DNA of 64,000 nucleotides from Atrina japonica (GCA_030159075.1 BROG01000232.1:496001-560000), one strand, 5' to 3'; positions 30,296 through 40,342 are shown, counted from the first letter of the stretch. Made by a program: numbers and translations. Notes: generated by a model not told the origin, from the letters alone.

Positions 30296-31915
30296 ATGAC
30301 GTCACTAAAAGAATTGATAGAAATGGGTAAGGAATTAGGTTTTGAGGGTTCTGATCTGCAAACATTTATACGGGAAGAGCAGGCGCGAGTACGCGAAGAA
30401 CGCCAAATTGAACGCGATCTTAAAAAAACGCAGGCGGAAAGAGAACACGAACTAGCTGTAATTCGGGGTAAACAGGAAGCTGCTGAAAAGGAAATGTTGT
30501 TACAAAGTAAGTTGGAACATGTACGCGAGGCGCGTGCTATTCGAGAGCATGAACGCAAGATAGAATTGTTAGATAAGCAATCAGAGAAAGGTGTAAAACC
30601 GTTAAGTACTCATCCGGTATTAGCACCCTCAGTTAAAGCACCGAAACTTCTGGTTTTTGACGAGAAAGTTGATAATATGGATTCTTATCTTCAACGCTTC
30701 GAACGCTATGCAACTACGCAATATTGGGATAAGTCTACGGCATGGGCACCGAACTTAAGTGTTCTATTGAAAGGTCGTGCGTTGGATGTATTTTCGCGTA
30801 TGCCAAATGACCAATGTCTTGATTATGACACACTAAAAGAGGCTCTCTTAAAGCGTTTTGAAATGACTGAAGAAGGTTTTAGAAAAAGGTTTAGAGAAAG
30901 TAGACCGGAACAGGGAGAGACGTTTTCGCAGTTTTCAGTTCGTTTAGATAGCTATTTGGTTCGATGGATTGAATTGGGCAAGGGTTTAAAAACGTATGAT
31001 GGTTTAAGAGATCTTATTGTCAGGGATCAGTTGTTACAATCGTGTAGTCATGATTTGAAGTTGTTTTTGAAAGAACGCACCCCAGCATCTTTGGCGGATA
31101 TGGCAAAACTCGCAGATCAGTTTGTTGAAGCTAGACCTGGAAATGCTTCGAACTTTGTAACTAAGCAAAAAGTGTTTAATAATAGAAGTTTACAAAACAA
31201 TGTGATTTCTCAAAATTCAAATTCTAATCGTGTACAAAATGCACAACGCAGTCTTCAGGACAGTAAGACGAAACACGAAGCTCACAATGATAGAAAACAT
31301 TGTTATATTTGCAAAAGTACTGACCATTTAGCTTTTAAATGTCCTCAGAGAAAAAGGAATAACCAATCCAATGCTATTAGAAAGGAGGGTTGTAGTACAG
31401 GTCATATACATAGTTCTGATGTTTCACAGTTTAGTGGAGATGTCGTTGTAGAAAATTCGTTAAGTGTGTCTTGTGATGTTTCTATGTCAGATAATATGCC
31501 AGTTTCAGAGGGTTATGTTGGTGAAAATTTGGTCACGATTCTCAGAGACACAGGTTGTTCAGGGGTAGTGATTAGGCGAAGTCTAGTAACGTTCGATCAG
31601 TTGACTGGTGAAACACAGAATTGTACGTTAGCAAATGGTTCTATGCTTAGTGTACCTGTTGCAAAAGTATGGATAGACACTCCGTTTTTTGTTGGAGATG
31701 TTTCAGTTTGGTGTATGGAAAAACCAATATATGACATCATACTTGGTAATGTGAAGGGTGTTCGGCAACCAAATGACCCAAACCCAGATTGGAAAATTAA
31801 GGATGATAGTGTCAACGCAGTTAATACACGAGCTCAAAGAAAAGTGACGATCGTCCGTATCGTCCTCTTAAGGTTCCAAAATCAGTTCTTAAAATTGGGA
31901 ATCCTACAGAAATGA
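30296..31915 (+). CDS. gag: Gag-protease polyprotein of the Gmr1-like element
   Basis: 539 residues from ATG, with all domains in order. An N-terminal, highly charged coiled coil (about residues 20-100, Glu/Arg-rich) is followed by a gypsy-type gag capsid domain (about 115-285, from PKLLVFDEKVDNMDSYLQRF). A zinc knuckle comes next (CYICKSTDHLAFKC, C-x2-C-x4-H-x4-C, about residue 338). The aspartic protease domain carries DTGCSG at about residue 420 and a later IILGN strand (about 483). The last 24 residues appear to be read in the wrong frame: the frame one base back continues into pol. The stop TGA overlaps the pol ATG as ATGA. The frame is intact and functional-looking. Confidence 0.9.
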   Translation: MTSLKELIEMGKELGFEGSDLQTFIREEQARVREERQIERDLKKTQAEREHELAVIRGKQEAAEKEMLLQSKLEHVREARAIREHERKIELLDKQSEKGVKPLSTHPVLAPSVKAPKLLVFDEKVDNMDSYLQRFERYATTQYWDKSTAWAPNLSVLLKGRALDVFSRMPNDQCLDYDTLKEALLKRFEMTEEGFRKRFRESRPEQGETFSQFSVRLDSYLVRWIELGKGLKTYDGLRDLIVRDQLLQSCSHDLKLFLKERTPASLADMAKLADQFVEARPGNASNFVTKQKVFNNRSLQNNVISQNSNSNRVQNAQRSLQDSKTKHEAHNDRKHCYICKSTDHLAFKCPQRKRNNQSNAIRKEGCSTGHIHSSDVSQFSGDVVVENSLSVSCDVSMSDNMPVSEGYVGENLVTILRDTGCSGVVIRRSLVTFDQLTGETQNCTLANGSMLSVPVAKVWIDTPFFVGDVSVWCMEKPIYDIILGNVKGVRQPNDPNPDWKIKDDSVNAVNTRAQRKVTIVRIVLLRFQNQFLKLGILQK

Positions 31916-34179
31916 AGGAAGCTCAAGACTCGGACATTAGTTTAACAAAGGTTAGAGACTTTATTGACAAGGGTGATGTGAAAGAACGTCAGGGAGGTGG
32001 ACTGTCAAACTATTATAGAAACAAAGGTTTACTTTACCGTGAATTTCGAAGTCCTGGTTTTTTAAATGGCAGAGTGATTAAACAGCTTGTTGTTCCAAAA
32101 CAATTTCGAACAGCGGTGATGGAATTAGCACATGACTCCATAATGTCTGGCCATCTCGGTGCAAAGAAGACAACTGATAGAGTGTCGTTAGAATTTTTCT
32201 GGCCAGGAATGACAGCTGATATAACACGGTTTTGTCGTTCTTGTGATGTTTGCCAAAGGACGTTTCCCAAAGGAAAGGTTACGAAAGTTCCTCTTGGCAA
32301 TATGCCACTCATTGACATTCCTTTTCAACGTGTTTCTATTGATATTGTTGGACCATTAAAACCTGCTACAGAACGTGGAAATCGTTTCATACTTACCATT
32401 GTTGATTACGCGACCCGGTATCCAGAGGCCGTGGCTCTTAAGGGAATTGAAACCGAACGGGTAGCAGAGGCACTAGTTGATGTTTATAGTAGAGTGGGAA
32501 TTCCTAGTGAGATACTTACCGATCAGGGTTCTCAGTTTACATCTGATATCATGTGTGAAGTCAGTCGATTACTCTCAATACGCCAATTTACCACAACTCC
32601 GTATCATCCAATGTGTAACGGTCTAGTTGAAAAGTTCAATGGAACATTAAAACGAATGCTAAGACGTATATGTGCGGAACGTCCAAATGATTGGGATAAG
32701 TATATAAATGCCCTACTTTTCGCATATAGGGAAGTTCCACAGGACAGTCTTGGTTTCTCTCCTTTTGAGTTACTCTATGGACGTTCAGTCAGAGGTCCTA
32801 TGATAATCCTCAAAGAACTTTGGACAAAGGATGTTAGTGACCCCGATGTGAAAACAACATACCAATATGTTGTTGATTTGAGAGAACGTTTAGAGGAAAC
32901 ATGTAGATTAGCACGTGAACAAATGAAGTCTGCTGAAGCTCGTCAAGCTAAAGTTTACAACATGAAAGCTAGAGAGAGGAAGCTGCAGGTTGGACAGAAA
33001 GCTTTGGTACTACTTCCTACTAAGCATAACAAATTGCTCATGCAATGGAAAGGACCCTACAGTGTGGTTGAAAGGAAAGGTTCTTTGGACTATGTGTTGG
33101 ATATTGATGGCAAATTAAAGACTCTTCATATCAATCTGTTACGACAATATGTTGAGAGAGACAATGTTAAGCTAGATAAAGACTCCTCTAAGAGCAGTGG
33201 TGTTTTATCATTGGTATGTAACGCGATCATTGATATTGAAAATGGCGATGACTATGAAAATGTTCCATGTGATGATGTCATAGTTACTCCTACAAAGGAT
33301 CGCAGTGAATCGTCTGATGACGTGATCGTATCAGAGTTATTATCAAGTGAACAGTCTCAAGATGTGATAAAACTGTTGAATGAATTTGATGATATTCTTA
33401 CTGATACACCAGGGAAAACAAATCTTGCAGAGCACGACATTCATACAACTAGTAATGAAGCTGTCAGAGTTAAGCAACATAATATCCCGTATAGCATGAA
33501 AGCAACAATAAAAAGTGAGGTTGACAAGATGCTTCAAATGGGTGTCATAGAGACTTCAGACTCTCCATATTCTGCACCAGTAGTGATTGTAAAAAAAAAA
33601 GATGGATCAAATCGATTTTGTATCGATTATCGGCAACTTAACCGTGTGACAGTGTTTGACGCGGAACCGATGCCAAACGCTGATGACATTTTTTCTCGAT
33701 TAGCCAACAATCAGTATTTTTCGAGGCTTGATTTAAGCAAAGGGTACTGGCAAGTGCCAATTTCAGAATCATCGAAACACAAAACCGCATTCTCTACGCC
33801 AGTTGGTCTTTTCCACTTTTTAGTGATGCCGTTTGGGTTGGTGAACGCACCGGCAACCTTCTGTCGGCTAATGCGAAAATTGCTTGATGGGATGACTAAC
33901 ATCGAAAGTTTCATCGATGACATAATTATTTATACTGATACTTGGGATAAACATATCGCTATTCTGAAGGAATTATTCAGGCGCTTACGCAAATATGGAC
34001 TTACTGCAAGACCCTCAAAGTGCGCCATCGGTTTTCGGAGTTTGGAATGTCTTGGCCATATCGTAGGTGACCAAAAGTTAATACCAAATCCAGACAAAGT
34101 GAAAGCAATTATGGAAGCAAGTAGACCAAAAACGAAAAAAACAAGTACGCTCATTCCTTGGAATGGCGGGGTTTTATAG
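31912..34179 (+). CDS. pol: Pol: integrase followed by reverse transcriptase (Gmr1-like)
   Basis: 755 residues. The integrase comes first: an HHCC-type zinc module (HLGAKKTTD...CRSCDVCQ), then the DDE core with Asp in VSIDIVGPL, Asp in LTDQGSQFTSD and Glu in LVEKFNGTLKRM. A GPY/F-like module follows (MQWKGPYSVVE). After an acidic linker comes the reverse transcriptase, with FCIDYRQLN, LDLSKGYWQVP, MPFGLVNAPATF and the catalytic FIDDIIIYT (Phe in place of the usual Tyr). The ATG lies in the ATGA overlap; expression by reinitiation or -1 slippage is inferred. The frame is lost at a run of seven A's near 34,130, just after the thumb, so the last dozen residues are spurious. RNase H continues in another frame downstream. 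Confidence 0.88.
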   Translation: MKEAQDSDISLTKVRDFIDKGDVKERQGGGLSNYYRNKGLLYREFRSPGFLNGRVIKQLVVPKQFRTAVMELAHDSIMSGHLGAKKTTDRVSLEFFWPGMTADITRFCRSCDVCQRTFPKGKVTKVPLGNMPLIDIPFQRVSIDIVGPLKPATERGNRFILTIVDYATRYPEAVALKGIETERVAEALVDVYSRVGIPSEILTDQGSQFTSDIMCEVSRLLSIRQFTTTPYHPMCNGLVEKFNGTLKRMLRRICAERPNDWDKYINALLFAYREVPQDSLGFSPFELLYGRSVRGPMIILKELWTKDVSDPDVKTTYQYVVDLRERLEETCRLAREQMKSAEARQAKVYNMKARERKLQVGQKALVLLPTKHNKLLMQWKGPYSVVERKGSLDYVLDIDGKLKTLHINLLRQYVERDNVKLDKDSSKSSGVLSLVCNAIIDIENGDDYENVPCDDVIVTPTKDRSESSDDVIVSELLSSEQSQDVIKLLNEFDDILTDTPGKTNLAEHDIHTTSNEAVRVKQHNIPYSMKATIKSEVDKMLQMGVIETSDSPYSAPVVIVKKKDGSNRFCIDYRQLNRVTVFDAEPMPNADDIFSRLANNQYFSRLDLSKGYWQVPISESSKHKTAFSTPVGLFHFLVMPFGLVNAPATFCRLMRKLLDGMTNIESFIDDIIIYTDTWDKHIAILKELFRRLRKYGLTARPSKCAIGFRSLECLGHIVGDQKLIPNPDKVKAIMEASRPKTKKTSTLIPWNGGVL

Positions 34180-34707
34180 GAAATTTATTCCTAATTTTGC
34201 TTCAATCGCAGTGCCACTAACAGACCTTACAAAGGTCAACCAAATTCAGTGATATGGGAACAACCACAGGACAATACTTTCAATATGTTGAAGAAACTTT
34301 TATCTTCAAGTCCCATATTAAAATTGCCAGATCTTAATAAGGAATTTGTCCTACAAACTGATGCATCTGACAAAGGAATCGGTGCAGTTCTCTTGCAGTC
34401 GGAGAACGAACATATATTCCCGGTTGCATATTCGAGTCGGAAGTTAAAAGCAAGTGAACAATCTTATTCTGTGATCGAAAAAGAATGCCTAGCAATAATT
34501 TGGGCTATACAGAAGTTTCAAAAGTACATTTACGGGAAAGAGTTTGTGTTGGAAACAGATCACCAACCGTTACTTTATTTGAACAAGCTCAAAGGGAGCA
34601 ATTCACGTTTGATGCGGTGGGCACTGCAGTTGCAGCCATACAGGTTTAAAATACGTGCTATTAGAGGTTCTGAAAATGTTGGGGCTGATTTCCTCAGCAG
34701 AAATTGA
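34180..34707 (+). pseudogene. pol: Pol continuation: RT connection and RNase H, out of frame
   Basis: The normal continuation of pol is seen past the shift near 34,130: a SFLGMAGFYRKFIPNFA block in one frame, then, after a second one-base shift near 34,235, the frame that ends at 34,707. RNase H residues are present: LQTDASDKGIGAVLLQ (catalytic Asp), SVIEKECLAIIWA (Glu) and LETDHQPLLYL (Asp). No chromodomain or env follows. Both shifts are single bases, one in an A-run, so sequencing error remains possible. Confidence 0.85.
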
Positions 34708-34810
34708 CACTGAGTGATGTGAAATATCTGTGTGTAAATAGAGGTACATTCTTAGAGGTTTTACTTCGTGACTTGGTTAAAATAAATGATGTTCCATCAT
34801 GTTATTTTTC

Positions 34811-34823
34811 AAAACGGGGCGTG
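34811..34823 (+). promoter_or_regulatory. Polypurine tract candidate
   Basis: AAAACGGGGCG directly abuts the 3' LTR start at 34,824, the expected place for plus-strand priming. It is short and interrupted by pyrimidines. Confidence 0.5.
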
Positions 34824-36036
34824 TGTCACAAACTAGTTTTCATTTATTTGACTTTTGTTACAACGTTTGAATTACGCGCGCTTAACTTTTTTGTTCGGAT
34901 CTTTTAAATGTTTTAAGCTTACGCGCATGCGAAATATAACTTAGGTAAAGTTATCTTGTAGACGCGTCAGCTAGCGAGAATGCGCAAATACAGTTGCGGC
35001 AAGTTTAACTTTATTTTATACTTCGTATCAAACTACGTTCTATATTGAGTATTATATTAAGAAGTGTAGTTATATGGAACGTTTGGCGAGAATAAATAGA
35101 TTAAGTATGCTTTTTAAACCAGTTTACTTCAATATAGTGATACACTCACTCAAGCATGCATTGCTGTAAACGTGTACCCGAGAAAGTGACCTGCCAAATA
35201 GTGTTTGTTGTAAACTGGTGTTACATACATTACATATGGGCATTCTTAATCTCGATGTTTAAATTCATTCATTTATATATACATATAACATGTTTAGATA
35301 AATAGGTCAATTCTGTAATATATATGTATGTTGAATACGGAAACCCATCTTAGTCATATTCATATGTTTCGTATTCTATTAGAAACAGTTTACTTCTGTC
35401 TAAATCTGTATATTATTGTTATTTAATTCTTATTATTGAAAACATGTACTTGTAGTGGTATTTTCGTATTTTATATAGCTTCTCACGATACAATGACAAA
35501 TCAGGATAAACACATGGTGACACATCAGATGTTCAAGTGACTTTAACCAAACGTGTTAATCATTGTCAATGATTGGTGTGCATTACAAATCTACTAGAAA
35601 CCTTATTGTTGAACAGTTGAAATAACAGTTACACTTGTACCTTTTTGTTAAAAGTGGAATCATAGGAGAATTGTTGTATGCAGTTGTTGATCGTACATGT
35701 TGATAGTTACAAAAAAACACATATACCTGGTTAGTGGTGATTGGAATCACAAAGTACTTACCATTACTGCAAAAGTGAAACATTCTCATGGTTTGGTGAA
35801 TTACGAGAGTATACTGAATGTAATGATGTAACTGTCGTCAGGAGTGCGTTACGTGCGTGTCTAAGTTCAAATAGGGATGTTGTGTTTCAATTTTGGAAGA
35901 TATATGTGTACTATATATTAGACGTAAAAATGGTCAATGTCATTGTAATTATCATATTATTTGTCAATATTAAAATTGTAAATTTATGTAGTTGTCGCTC
36001 AATTGTCGATTGGAGCATAGTTCAGTTATCGTTACA
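34824..36036 (+). repeat. 3' LTR
   Basis: 1,213 bp, same ends as the 5' LTR. It is followed by the CTCTT duplication. Confidence 0.9.
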
Positions 36037-36041
36037 CTCTT

Positions 36042-36115
36042 GAATTAAAGAGATCCGTGTATGTCAATTTTTTACCAGATTTGTACCTGTATCCTAGACA
36101 TCCTAGTAAATTATA
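36042..36115 (+). mobile_element. Penelope-like element, copy A, part 2 (3' end)
   Basis: GATCCGTGTATGTCAATTTT...TTGTACCTGTATCCTAGACAT continues copy A beyond the LTR element and matches the sister tails at 37.68, 43.54 and 44.39 kb. It ends near CTTGGTATCT. Confidence 0.75.
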
Positions 36116-36329
36116 CCTTGGTATCTATACTAATAAACATGAAATTGCTATTTCACCAGATGTAATATTTAAGAATGAACATCATTTTATAGCACAAAAT
36201 CATTTCAAATCAGATGATACTTTACAATTTAAGTATATATTAGCAAACTATTTTCAGAATATCGAATCCTTCTGACCCTATAGTTACTAAAGTGAAATCT
36301 TATTAAAGGTTATGAATATTTGAGATGAT
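36116..36329. other. Unassigned AT-rich spacer
   Basis: I see no recognisable feature between the two Penelope-like copies. Confidence 0.4.
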
Positions 36330-37760
36330 ATGATTAGTTTGAATTTCAGTTTAGTTATGGATTCTGTCGAAGATTATGCCAGACGATGGGCCAAACATGA
36401 AGACGTAGAACCAGACACTTTGTCTGAATGGCTGAAAGCCATACGATGGTTGATAAAATCTCGTATTCGAAAACTTAAAGGGACTATGAAAACACGTTTA
36501 TCCCTCTGTATTTAATGATCCAGAAGTAGTAACTGAACTGGATAGGTTACATGACCAATATGTACTGGTACCAGCAGACAAAGCCTCAAATAATATAGTT
36601 TTTATTTGTAAGGCACATTACTATAATTGTTTATTAGAAGAACTTGGGTTTAATACGAATTCCGGAAATCCTATATACACACGTAGCTCACTTTCAAAGG
36701 ACGAGATCCTTCAAAATCACGTGTCCGTATTACGCTCATTTGATATACCTACAACGGATACCGATATCGAGCTACCACATTTATACTGGATACCTAAACA
36801 TCATAAAACCCCATATAAGCAAAGATACATAGCAGGATCCAGCAAATGTTCTACCAAACCTTTATCTTTACTCCTTACCAAGATATTTACAGCCATTAAG
36901 GAGAAACTTTAACAATACTGTACAGTTGCTTATTCCAGAAGCGGTGTAAATCAGATGTGGATACTTAAAAATTCTAAAAAGCTTTTTAGAAAATTTGAAG
37001 GCACACAATTTTTCTCGAATTCACAGTATCAAAACTTATGACTTCTCTACTCTTTACACTACTATTCCACATAAAAAATTAAAAGAAAGACTTTTCAGCA
37101 TCATAGACAACTGCTTTTTCACTAAAGGTGGTACCCGAAAATTTGAATATCTAGTGATTGGCTATCAGGATACTTATTTCGTCAAACACCACTCTGATTC
37201 TACACATAAATATACTGAAGTTGATATAAAAAACATGCTGGAATTTCTAATAGACAATATATTTGTAATGTTCGGAGACGTGGTCTTTCAACAAACTATC
37301 GGCTCCTTTATTGGCCGACCTGTTCCTTTATTCATATGAAGCAGACTTCATTCAGAAACTGCTGAATCAAAAGAAGAAAAAGTTAGCGGGGTTTCTCCTC
37401 CACCAGTAAAAAACTGGACGCCATCATATGACTGAAAAATTGTTGAGTATGGCGTAAAACAAAAAATCAAATCAAATAAAAAAAAGCGAGTACTCTGTTT
37501 CACTAAGTGAAATGTTGAGTTGCCTTTCCGTTGGCGGTTGTTGAGACGTCTGTACCATATGTGACGAGGATACACTCCTCACTTGTTTCGTTGGACTTGA
37601 CTGTGGACTCACGGCGGGTGTGACCAGTCGACAGGGGATACTTACTCCTCCATGGCACCTGATCCCACCTCTTGATTTCCAGAGGTCCGTGTTTGTCCAT
37701 TTTTACCGGATTTGTATTTGTGTCCTGGACATTCTATTTATTTATACTTTGGTATCTGAA
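36330..37760 (+). pseudogene. Penelope-like element, copy B (internally deleted)
   Basis: Better preserved than copy A. It has an N-terminal segment (SRIRKLKGTMKTRL), then PHLYWIPKHHKTPYKQRYIA with the following CSTKPLSLLLTKIF, and TYDFSTLYTTIPHKKLKERL (catalytic Asp region). FGDVVFQQTIG precedes the fingers-palm turn. The frame then breaks. The YIDD region seen in copy A is missing, replaced by a SINE-type tail at about 37,393-37,485, and the element resumes with its 3' non-coding end (TTTCACTAAGTGAAATG...CCATGGCACCTGATCCCACC). No GIY-YIG endonuclease is seen in any copy. Confidence 0.8.
37393..37485 (+). mobile_element. SINE-type tail inside Penelope-like copy B
   Basis: A block beginning TCTCCTCCACCAG and ending GGCGTAAAACAAAAAATC, followed by an A-rich CAAAT tail, interrupts copy B. 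The GGCGTAAAACA tail type is common in mollusc SINEs. No target duplication was found, so it may mark a deletion-plus-insertion event. Confidence 0.45.
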
Positions 37761-38491
37761 ATTTTTATATTTGAATCAGTGCAATAAACGATACAGAAGT
37801 GATAATACTAGTAAATCACCGGAATCTGTAGACAGAATATAATGGGTATGATAAAAGAAACGTCACGATTTAGGAATTAACTGAATTGAAGAAATTAACG
37901 ATTACAACACTATATACCTGACTTTGTCACCAGCCGTATTGAAGAAATATGCCTATGGTTTACTTGTCGAGAGATTTGAAAATTGTGTCGAATACGCTGC
38001 CATCATACGGACAAAGAGAGATAACTCGCATAAATAAACTGTAAAAAGAACAAAAAAAAAAAAAAAAAAAAAAAAATGGAAAATAAAATAAACATTTTGT
38101 TTGTATCTTGTAAATAAATTCCTTTTGTTCAGTTAATTTATTCTGTCATCCATTGAAATGTAATATTTCCTCGAAATCACTTCAATTTATGACTCAAACC
38201 ACAATATACTGCATAATTTTCTATATAATTCATCTTATATTCATATTGCACATCATTTTGAGTTCAAATAAAATATTCTAAGCAGATTGTAGAGTTGTAA
38301 CACCAGGGACATTAGTAAATTACTAATCAATTTTGTTATTTAATATTAAATTAACTATTTTTAATTCTTAATGTCCGAATATTGCTTAAGATTCCTGAAA
38401 GATTCTTTGTTCCAATTAAGTTAAAAATCCACTGAATATCAACTTTATTTTTTGACAAAGCAAATTTTAAATCAGAACATTTTTTTGAGAA

Positions 38492-38493
<2 letters not shown>
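37761..38493. other. Non-coding DNA with a poly(A) run
   Basis: The one notable item is a run of about 27 A's at 38,051-38,077, possibly the tail of an old retroposed sequence. Nothing else is identified. Confidence 0.5.

Positions 38494-38577
<84 letters not shown>
38494..38577. repeat. (TA)n microsatellite
   Basis: About 42 TA units. Confidence 0.95.
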
Positions 38578-38580
<3 letters not shown>

Positions 38581-38605
38581 AATTGTTTTTCATTTTTTGG
38601 AATGC

Positions 38606-38692
38606 ATCGAGTATAAATGCAATAGATTATGGAAAAAAAATTCTGTGCAGCACATTGGATTTTTTCCATAATCCATTGCATTTATACTCGAT
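38606..38692. other. Long near-perfect hairpin (33-bp stem, 21-base loop)
   Basis: ATCGAGTATAAATGCAAT... at 38,606-38,638 and its reverse complement at 38,660-38,692 pair with one mismatch (A opposite C). Size and shape resemble a microRNA precursor or a fold-back repeat. No expression evidence can be drawn from sequence. Confidence 0.7.
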
Positions 38693-38774
38693 ACAAATAA
38701 ATACAATCCTTATATTTATATATTACCATTTTCTGTGAATCTGTAGTCAGCTGGTTACGAAATTCATTCTATGG

Positions 38775-39026
38775 TGTACCGTTTGAGTCCCCGAGGGTAT
38801 ACATAAACCTAGTACCTGGTATTTCGGTACCAGCTGTTCATCTTATACTAAAGTAATATTTGATAGTCATTTTTACAGTGGTTACTTTTAGACGGATTTC
38901 GGCTATACTTTTAGAGATATTATTTGGCCTTGTATAATACACATAACTTTGAAATTGGAACTCAACTGATGAAGTCTAATTGACAGAAACGATATCGTCT
39001 TGAGCATTATAACTTTGGTAGTATGT

Positions 39027-39030
<4 letters not shown>
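38775..39030 (+). mobile_element. Single retrozyme-like unit with hammerhead, plus strand
   Basis: It matches the reverse complement of the 25.2-26.5 kb unit from ACCGTTTGAGTCCCCGAGGG to TTTGGTAGTATGTTTATAAT, with a short deletion near 38,855. It is followed directly by a (TA)n tract. Non-coding. Confidence 0.8.
38960..39005 (+). ncRNA. Type I hammerhead ribozyme in the single unit
   Basis: CUGAUGA, GUC/GAC helix II, GAAA, ACGAUAUCGU helix III and GUC are all identical to the array units. Helix I is ACUCAA with UUGAGC, five pairs in place of six. Confidence 0.8.
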
Positions 39031-39100
<70 letters not shown>

Positions 39101-39112
39101 ATATATATATAT
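39031..39112. repeat. (TA)n microsatellite
   Basis: Nearly pure TA, directly following the retrozyme-like unit. Confidence 0.95.
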
Positions 39113-39787
39113 GTAATTGGCTTTGCGGTAAGAGTTTTTTCATATGACGTAACAGCTAAACAGCTGTGTGAGACGAGAAGTAGTTCCCCTTTTCTGTCCG
39201 GAAATACTTTATGGAATTAAGGTTTATTTTCTGATTTTCAAATATCATTTTGTAGAAACTATTGACATGGAAAATGTTGAATAAGTGTCAGATTTGTTTT
39301 TAAGTTATTTTAGAATATTCGTCTACTTGGTAACCGGAAGGTTAAATATGTCAGAAGAGAATTGAATATGCAAATGGCCGCGCCTATGAGTATGCTGTAT
39401 AATGTATTTACAACGAATTTGCGTTTGGATTCTGATATATTATTAGTGGGATATACTATAGATAGATTGAGTGTGACTTACCAGAAGTCAGACAGCTAAT
39501 ATATATTCATGACAACTGAAAGTAACCATTTCTTTTGACATTTTTTACCAATCAGCTGAGAACCATGATGACTGATTGGTACATAACCTACATAAGTAGG
39601 CCTATTTCACACGACCTGATTTCACACGATGCGGGTGACGAATTGTTTCTGATAGGAATATCTAGAGAAGGCAAGCAAATCGACTTGAGATGCTTGACAA
39701 AGTTGCTTTAGGCCTTACTCTCTTTTTTTCTGTTGTAACTACGAAGCGAACTTTCATTTTTGTGCCAGACTGTGGTCTGTGGTTCTG
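39113..39787. other. Non-coding DNA
   Basis: No supported feature. Open frames are short and overlap microsatellite on one side. Confidence 0.5.
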
Positions 39788-39788
39788 G

Positions 39789-39828
<40 letters not shown>

Positions 39829-39845
39829 GCATGTATGTATGTATA
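39788..39845. repeat. (TA)n-(TATG)n microsatellite
   Basis: TA repeat followed by TATG-type tetramers, seen directly. Confidence 0.9.
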
Positions 39846-39904
39846 CACAAAGCACTAAACCATCAGCACTATATATCCTATGGTGTCGATTCTAAGCAAT
39901 AGAT

Positions 39905-40265
39905 ATAAGTAAGGAAAAGAATATATAAAGCACTAAAATGACTAACGACACGGACAAAATGAATGTTATATGTTTGGGACGACCTATCACTTCATCAGGA
40001 CAAAGGGATTAAAATAACATAAAAAACGTATATATACACACTCTCACGCAAACACCCACTCACACACAACCGGAGAGTGAAAGAAAAGCTACATAAGCTA
40101 CATGTTTGCAAGTACCGCATGATGATGAATAAATAAATGAAAATGGAAATCAAATAAAAGGAGAACTGAAAGCTCAAACTACCAATGTAATGTGAATCGA
40201 ACTAACTCTAAGTGAAAATAACAAGAAACTGAAAAATTAGTAAATAAATTTGATCTACAATCAAA

Positions 40266-40266
<1 letters not shown>
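39905..40266 (-). repeat. GGGACGA-family dispersed repeat, intact copy with Polinton empty site
   Basis: Its segments match, in order, 45,370-45,654 and 63,780-63,865, the two flanks of the Polinton. Blocks include CACTAAAATGACTAACGACA, CTCTCACGCAAACA, CAACCGGAGAGTGAAAGAAA and GTGAATCGAACTA. At 40,177-40,182 the AACTAC that is duplicated around the Polinton occurs once, giving the unoccupied site. The minus strand carries a hammerhead-like core (CUGAUGA at 39,992-39,998) with a damaged second box (CAAA for GAAA). No coding content. Confidence 0.8.

Positions 40267-40340
<74 letters not shown>
40267..40340. repeat. (TA)n microsatellite
   Basis: TA repeat with one C interruption, at the end of the dispersed repeat. 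Confidence 0.95.

Positions 40341-40342
<2 letters not shown>

Larger units (their letters stand above)
28750..36036 (+). mobile_element. Gmr1-like Ty3/gypsy LTR retrotransposon (gag-PR-IN-RT-RH)
   Basis: A complete 7.3-kb LTR retrotransposon: two LTRs of about 1.2 kb starting TGTCAC and ending GTTACA, a 5-bp target duplication, a tRNA-Leu primer site, gag-protease and pol frames. Pol sequences are of Ty3/gypsy type (integrase with a GPY/F-type module, RT, RNase H), but integrase precedes RT as in Ty1/copia. This order defines the Gmr1-like group first described in fish. The two LTRs look 1-2 percent different by eye, plus several short indels, so insertion was fairly recent. Two one-base shifts near the RT/RNase H border would inactivate the copy if real. 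Confidence 0.85.

Noticed and set aside
28750..36036. Copia-type element, because integrase precedes RT
   Set aside because: RT, RNase H, the GPY-like integrase module and gag are of gypsy type; only the order is copia-like.
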